Below are positions 61,266 to 64,000 of a stretch of DNA of 64,000 nt, piece by piece. The position numbers and the translations under genes were made by a program. The notes under the pieces were generated by a model. It was not told where the DNA came from. It saw only the letters and a list, made by a program, of their open reading frames with translations, and did no database searches. Position 1 is the stretch's first letter. Every line of letters starts with the position of its first letter. Origin of the DNA: Burkholderia sp. 8Y (GTDB taxonomy: Bacteria > Pseudomonadota > Gammaproteobacteria > Burkholderiales > Burkholderiaceae); contig NZ_LR733520.1 of the NCBI RefSeq assembly GCF_902506145.1, forward strand, positions 2,029,476 to 2,093,475, read 5' to 3'.

Positions 61266-62573
61266 ATGAAACGACGCAGTCTGCTGAAGTTCGGTTCCAT
61301 GTCGGGCGCGCTCGCCCTCGCGGGACAGCTTCCCATCTCCAGGGCCCGAGCCGCCGATACCGGTCCGATCAAGGTCGGCGTGCTGCACTCGCTGTCCGGC
61401 ACGATGGCGATCTCCGAGACATCGCTGAAGGACACCGCGCTCATGACCATCGCCGATATCAACAAGAACGGTGGCGTGATGGGGCGGCAGATCGAGGCGG
61501 TCGTCGTCGATCCCGCTTCGAACTGGCCGCTCTTCGCCGAGAAAGCGCGTCAGCTTCTCACGCAGGACAAGGTCGCCTGCGTGTTCGGCTGCTGGACGTC
61601 TGTGTCGCGCAAGTCGGTGCTGCCCGTTTTCGAGGAACTCAACGGCCTGCTCTTCTATCCCGTGCAGTACGAAGGCGAAGAGATGTCGCGCAACGTGTTT
61701 TATACCGGCGCGGCGCCGAATCAGCAGGCCATTCCCGCAGTCGAATATCTGATGGGACCGGAAGGCGGTAGCGCGAAACGCTTCTTCCTGCTCGGCACCG
61801 ACTACGTGTATCCGCGCACGACCAACAAGATCCTGCGCGCCTTTCTCCATTCGAAAGGGATCAAGGATGCCGATATTCAGGAGGTCTACACACCGTTCGG
61901 ACATAGCGACTATCAGACCATCGTCGCGAACATCAAGAGCTTCGCGCAAGGGGGAAAGACCACGGTCGTCTCGACGATCAACGGGGATTCGAACGTTCCG
62001 TTCTACAAGGAGCTCGGCAATCAAGGGCTGAAAGCGACGGACGTGCCCGTGGTCGCGTTCTCGGTCGGCGAAGAAGAACTGCGCGGCATCGACACGAAGC
62101 CGCTCGTCGGCCATCTCGCCGCATGGAACTACTTCATGTCGGTCAAGAACCCGAAAAACAAGACCTTCGAAACGCAGTTCGCCGAATGGGTGAAGACGCA
62201 AAACCTGCCGGGCGGCGACAAGCGCGTGACAAACGATCCGATGGAAGCGACCTTCGTCGGAATTCACATGTGGAAGCAGGCCGTGGAGAAAGCGAAGAGC
62301 ACGGACGTCGACAAAGTGCGTACCGCGATGATCGGCCAGAGCTTCGCCGCGCCTTCCGGCTTCACGCTCACGATGGATGGCAATCACCATCTGCATAAGC
62401 CGGTGATGATCGGCGAGATTCGCGGCGACGGGCAGTTCAACGTCGTGTGGAAGACGAAGACCGCGGTTCGCGCGCAGCCGTGGAGCCCGTATATCGCGGG
62501 CAATCAGGGCAAGCCGGATATCGTCACGTCGATTCCGTCCTTCCTGCGCCGCTCGCGCGTGCAGGTCGCCTGA
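61266..62573 (+). CDS. urtA: Urea ABC transporter substrate-binding protein
   Basis: A 435-aa periplasmic binding protein of the amide/urea branch of family I. A Tat-type signal (MKRRSLLKFGSMSGALALAG) precedes IKVGVLHSLSGTMAISETSL, FGCWTSVSRKSVLPVFEELN, GLLFYPVQYEGEE and VFYTGAAPNQQAIPAVEYLM, closely typical of UrtA/AmiC-like proteins. Urea is captured here for nitrogen supply, and the operon is usually under NtrC control. urtB follows by 78 bp. Confidence 0.95.
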   Translation: MKRRSLLKFGSMSGALALAGQLPISRARAADTGPIKVGVLHSLSGTMAISETSLKDTALMTIADINKNGGVMGRQIEAVVVDPASNWPLFAEKARQLLTQDKVACVFGCWTSVSRKSVLPVFEELNGLLFYPVQYEGEEMSRNVFYTGAAPNQQAIPAVEYLMGPEGGSAKRFFLLGTDYVYPRTTNKILRAFLHSKGIKDADIQEVYTPFGHSDYQTIVANIKSFAQGGKTTVVSTINGDSNVPFYKELGNQGLKATDVPVVAFSVGEEELRGIDTKPLVGHLAAWNYFMSVKNPKNKTFETQFAEWVKTQNLPGGDKRVTNDPMEATFVGIHMWKQAVEKAKSTDVDKVRTAMIGQSFAAPSGFTLTMDGNHHLHKPVMIGEIRGDGQFNVVWKTKTAVRAQPWSPYIAGNQGKPDIVTSIPSFLRRSRVQVA

Positions 62574-62651
62574 CGCGTCGATCGCATGAAGCAAGGCCGC
62601 GCGTGACGGAACGTTGCGTGCGGCCGTTCCGGTCTCACCACAAAGGCCCTT

Positions 62652-64000
62652 ATGAACGGCTCCGTTGTGCTCCCCTTCTTGCGTGCGATGCTCGCGCTCG
62701 TCATCGCGCTCGCGCCGTTCTCAGCGCATGCGCTCACCGCCGATGACCTCGCGCCGCTCGCAGGCGATGACTTCGAAGCCAAGTCCGCCGCCATCGACAA
62801 GCTCATCGCCAACGCGGACGCGCCTTCCGTTGCAGTGCTCAACGCGCTCGCGGACGGTTCGCTCGTCGCCACCGATAACGGCCACGTCTATGTGCAGACC
62901 GACGACGGCAACAAGGACGCCATCACCGGCAAGATCGCCGATGCACCGGATGCGCAGGCGATCACGCTGAACAACCAGTTGCGCACCAAAGTGGCGGGCG
63001 CGCTATCGGGCCTTCAGCTTGCATCGCCCGACCTGACGAAGCGCCGTGAAGCAGTCACCGCATTGTTGAAGAGCCCGGACGCATCGATGAAACCGATGAT
63101 CGATCGCGCCCGCGCCGCCGAGACGGACCCCGAATTGAAGAAGCGCCTCGACACACTCTGGGCGATGACCGCGCTGCATGACCCCGATGTCGACAAGCGC
63201 CTGGAAGCGGCGCGGCTGGTGGCGGCGCGGCACGATCTCGACATGTATGAACTGCTGCGCCCCATCGTCGCGAAGAAAGCCGATGGCAGTTTCAACGAGT
63301 CCGATGAACGCGTGCGCGCGGCGGCGCAAGCCGGTATCGAAGCACTCGATTCGATCCAGCGCCGCAGTGAAATCGCGGGCACGCTCTTCGCGGGCCTGTC
63401 GCTTGGCAGCGTGCTGTTGCTGGCTGCATTGGGACTGGCGATCACGTATGGGCTGATCGGCGTCATCAACATGGCGCACGGCGAATTCCTGATGATCGGC
63501 GCGTATGCCACGTATGTCGTGCAAAATCTCGTGCAGCATTACGCGCCCGCGGCGTTCAACTGGTATCCGCTCTTCGCGGTGCCGGCGTCGTTCGTGGCGG
63601 CGGCGCTCGTCGGCATCGTGCTGGAAAGGCTCGTGCTGAAGCATCTGTATGGGCGACCGCTCGAAACACTGCTCACGACGTTCGGCATCAGCCTCATTCT
63701 GATTCAGGCGACGCGCACCCTCTTCGGCGCGCAGAACGTGCAGGTCACGAACCCTTCATGGATGAGCGGCGGCGTGACGGTGATGCAGAACCTCATCCTG
63801 CCGTATAACCGCCTGACGATTCTCGCGTTCTCGCTCGCAGTCGTGCTGATTGCATGGGGCGTGTTGACGCGCACACGCCTCGGGCTCTTCGTGCGCGCGG
63901 TTACGCAGAATCGCCGCATGGCCGCGTGCGTGGGCGTCAAGACCGCACGCGTCGATTCGTATGCGTTCGCCTTCGGCGCGGGCATTGCAGGGCTTGGCGG
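62652..64000 (+). CDS. urtB: Urea ABC transporter permease (partial, runs off the window)
   Basis: At least 449 residues. A signal-like start (ALVIALAPFSAHALTADDLA) is followed by a periplasmic domain of about 200 residues particular to UrtB. Then come the transmembrane segments of a LivH-type permease (GTLFAGLSLGSVLLLAALGL; TYGLIGVINMAHGEFLMIGA; LETLLTTFGISLILIQATRT). The 3' end is beyond the window; urtC, urtD, urtE and urease genes would be expected after it. Confidence 0.93.
   Translation, partial: MNGSVVLPFLRAMLALVIALAPFSAHALTADDLAPLAGDDFEAKSAAIDKLIANADAPSVAVLNALADGSLVATDNGHVYVQTDDGNKDAITGKIADAPDAQAITLNNQLRTKVAGALSGLQLASPDLTKRREAVTALLKSPDASMKPMIDRARAAETDPELKKRLDTLWAMTALHDPDVDKRLEAARLVAARHDLDMYELLRPIVAKKADGSFNESDERVRAAAQAGIEALDSIQRRSEIAGTLFAGLSLGSVLLLAALGLAITYGLIGVINMAHGEFLMIGAYATYVVQNLVQHYAPAAFNWYPLFAVPASFVAAALVGIVLERLVLKHLYGRPLETLLTTFGISLILIQATRTLFGAQNVQVTNPSWMSGGVTVMQNLILPYNRLTILAFSLAVVLIAWGVLTRTRLGLFVRAVTQNRRMAACVGVKTARVDSYAFAFGAGIAGLG

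Overview
The window is a 64 kb, GC-rich, almost wholly coding chromosome segment from a member of the Burkholderiaceae, most likely Paraburkholderia/Caballeronia or a close relative. Three things suggest this: the gene order gyrA-serC-pheA-tyrA-aroA-cmk-rpsA-ihfB, the lapAB-ugd-hldA-hldD block behind it, and a tmRNA tag of the form ANDDTFALAA. The placement is from recalled gene order and codon usage, not from a search.

Layout. (1) 33-20517, mainly minus strand: a deacetylase, then (reading leftward from gyrA) a DUF2059 protein and the serine/aromatic amino-acid genes (serC, pheA, tyrA, aroA). These are followed by cmk, rpsA, ihfB, the lapA/lapB LPS-control pair, ugd, the heptose genes hldA and hldD, a ComEA-like protein, cysM, and plus-strand mltB. 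(2) 21181-23950, plus strand: an OmpA-family porin, ubiG, gph and ssrA (tmRNA). (3) 24450-28853: an 804-aa secreted PIG-L/ricin-like/FG-GAP protein followed by a relic second copy of its 3' end, a GT4 glycosyltransferase and a small exported protein. (4) 29003-35434: an NAD-dependent, molybdenum formate dehydrogenase operon (fdsG-B-A-D) with a divergent regulator. (5) 35513-55625: mixed metabolic and housekeeping genes. They include an FAD monooxygenase, an arsR-CDF metal efflux operon with a clear operator, a TPR glycosyltransferase, an MFS carrier, envelope proteins, a class-I amidotransferase, a KefB-type antiporter, glnK, nadE, ppa, and an aldehyde dehydrogenase/SDR pair. (6) 55766-60764, minus strand: a decayed type VI secretion (T6SS) island. 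(7) 61266 to the right edge: urtA and the start of urtB of a urea ABC transporter.

The T6SS island is the most unusual part. It holds an intact tssG, a tssF collapsed to its two ends, and a vgrG cut after about 139 codons and joined out of frame to a fragment of another small gene. It also holds two PAAR genes, an ankyrin protein, and an Rhs scrap joined to the tail of an IS3-type transposase. At its promoter-proximal end is an apparently intact pair: a small lysozyme-like protein and an exported partner, which I propose as an effector-immunity pair. No complete secretion apparatus is present in the window, so any function would depend on another T6SS elsewhere in the genome.

No rRNA, tRNA, CRISPR array, complete insertion sequence or replication origin was recognised. 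Many long open frames opposite GC-rich genes are shadows and were left out.
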